DNA from: Scytonema sp. UIC 10036
GTDB taxonomy: Bacteria; Cyanobacteriota; Cyanobacteriia; Cyanobacteriales; Nostocaceae
Direction: 5' to 3'
Length of the DNA stretch: 23,452 bases
Assembly: GCF_009725235.1 (NCBI RefSeq)
Contig: NZ_WJFC01000209.1
Location: 1-23,452 of the forward strand
Positions 23,160 to 23,452 of the stretch are shown piece by piece (positions within the stretch are counted from its first letter, which is position 1; each line of letters begins with the position of its first letter). The translations under genes and the position numbers were made by a program. The notes under the pieces are model-generated. The model did not search any database and was not told the origin of the DNA. It saw nothing but the letters and a program-made list of their open reading frames with translations.

Positions 23160-23452
23160 ATCTTTGGCGAACTAACACAAGCAGAAGAAACTTTTCAAAA
23201 GTTGCAACTGCATACTATGATAAACATCGACGTACTTAGATACTTCAAATGATTAAATAATATTAGGAACACCTCTTACTTAGAGGATTTTTGAAAAGTA
23301 GTTAGCTGTCATTTTCATCACACTATTACCCCCCTTAATCCCCCCGATGGATTGGGGGGAAATAAGAGAAATTCAGTTCCCTCCCCTTTCTAAGGGGAGG
23401 GTTAGGGTGGGGTAAAAAATATTTGATACATCAATCATGACTTTTCAAACAT
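23160..23452. other. Region upstream of the peptidase ABC gene
   Basis: About 290 bp to the window edge. The first ~25 bp are shared with the relic at 17759-17803, so they belong to the duplicated unit. It should contain the export operon promoter, but no clear -35/-10 pair was found. The distal part holds two GC-rich hairpins listed separately. No precursor peptide gene is visible. Confidence 0.45.
23329..23401. repeat. Two GC-rich hairpin repeats of a dispersed cyanobacterial type
   Basis: The first has six C's at 23329-23334 and GGATT plus six G's ending at 23359, forming a stem with a small bulge. The second is a perfect 10-bp stem, CCCTCCCCTT at 23379-23388 and AAGGGGAGGG at 23392-23401, with loop TCT. 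Such CCCCTTAATCCCCC / CCCTCCCCTT...AAGGGGAGGG elements are scattered between genes in many filamentous cyanobacteria. They could act as terminators of a gene beyond the window. Confidence 0.7.

Noticed and set aside
1..23452. Precursor peptide gene with a double-glycine, Nif11 or nitrile-hydratase-like leader
   Set aside because: Small frames near the export genes were examined and none shows a leader ending in GG/GA followed by a Cys-, Ser- or Gly-rich core; the substrate is probably outside the window or lost.

Overview
The window is cyanobacterial and probably from a filamentous, heterocyst-type genome. It is AT-rich, rich in the HIP1 octamer GCGATCGC, and has short tandem repeats between genes. 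Its gene families (DUF4058, an NHLM-type bacteriocin export system, many toxin-antitoxin cassettes) are typical of such genomes. No rRNA, tRNA or CRISPR array was seen. It reads as an accessory region in decay: many genes are nonsense-mutated, frameshifted or cut to stubs, and relics of duplications and insertions can still be traced.

Layout. (1) 1-1749: 51-bp tandem repeats run up to the start of an HlyD-type secretion protein of the NHLM bacteriocin system, whose last ~35 codons carry two frameshifts. (2) 1.8-7.1 kb: DUF4058, then a row of small cassettes in which the antitoxin is usually intact and the toxin is usually a stub (ParD/ParE, DUF433/DUF5615, HicB-like/VapC), a cupin-like protein, and an intact two-gene pair with possible Tse2-like ADP-ribosyltransferase features. 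(3) 7.2-10 kb: a gene graveyard holding a MATE transporter C-terminus, an ISL3 transposase fragment, an ABC transporter C-terminus and a GC-rich reverse transcriptase fragment. (4) 10-14.5 kb, minus strand: two intact effector-like genes (a candidate ExoY/edema-factor-type nucleotidyl cyclase and a candidate papain-like cysteine protease) on either side of a sigma-70-family factor. The protease gene lies between two 140-bp direct repeats, one of which is split by a 234-bp MITE-like element with a 10-bp target duplication. A frameshifted TIR-domain gene follows. (5) 15-23.1 kb, minus strand: the NHLM export ABC genes.

The ABC region shows an ancestral tandem duplication of the pair [C39-peptidase ABC transporter, NHLP permease/ATPase] followed by reciprocal loss. 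In the upstream unit the peptidase transporter (20916-23108) is intact, but the permease/ATPase survives only as three collinear relics (20857-20901, 19496-19695, 17822-17980), with toxin-antitoxin cassettes in the gaps. In the downstream unit the peptidase transporter is reduced to ~60 bp of its two ends (17721-17803), while the permease/ATPase (14968-17706) is full length apart from one in-frame TAG. The peptidase transporter keeps its catalytic residues and could work. The HlyD and NHLP-ABC partners each carry a disabling lesion, and no precursor peptide was found, so a working export system cannot be inferred from this window alone.
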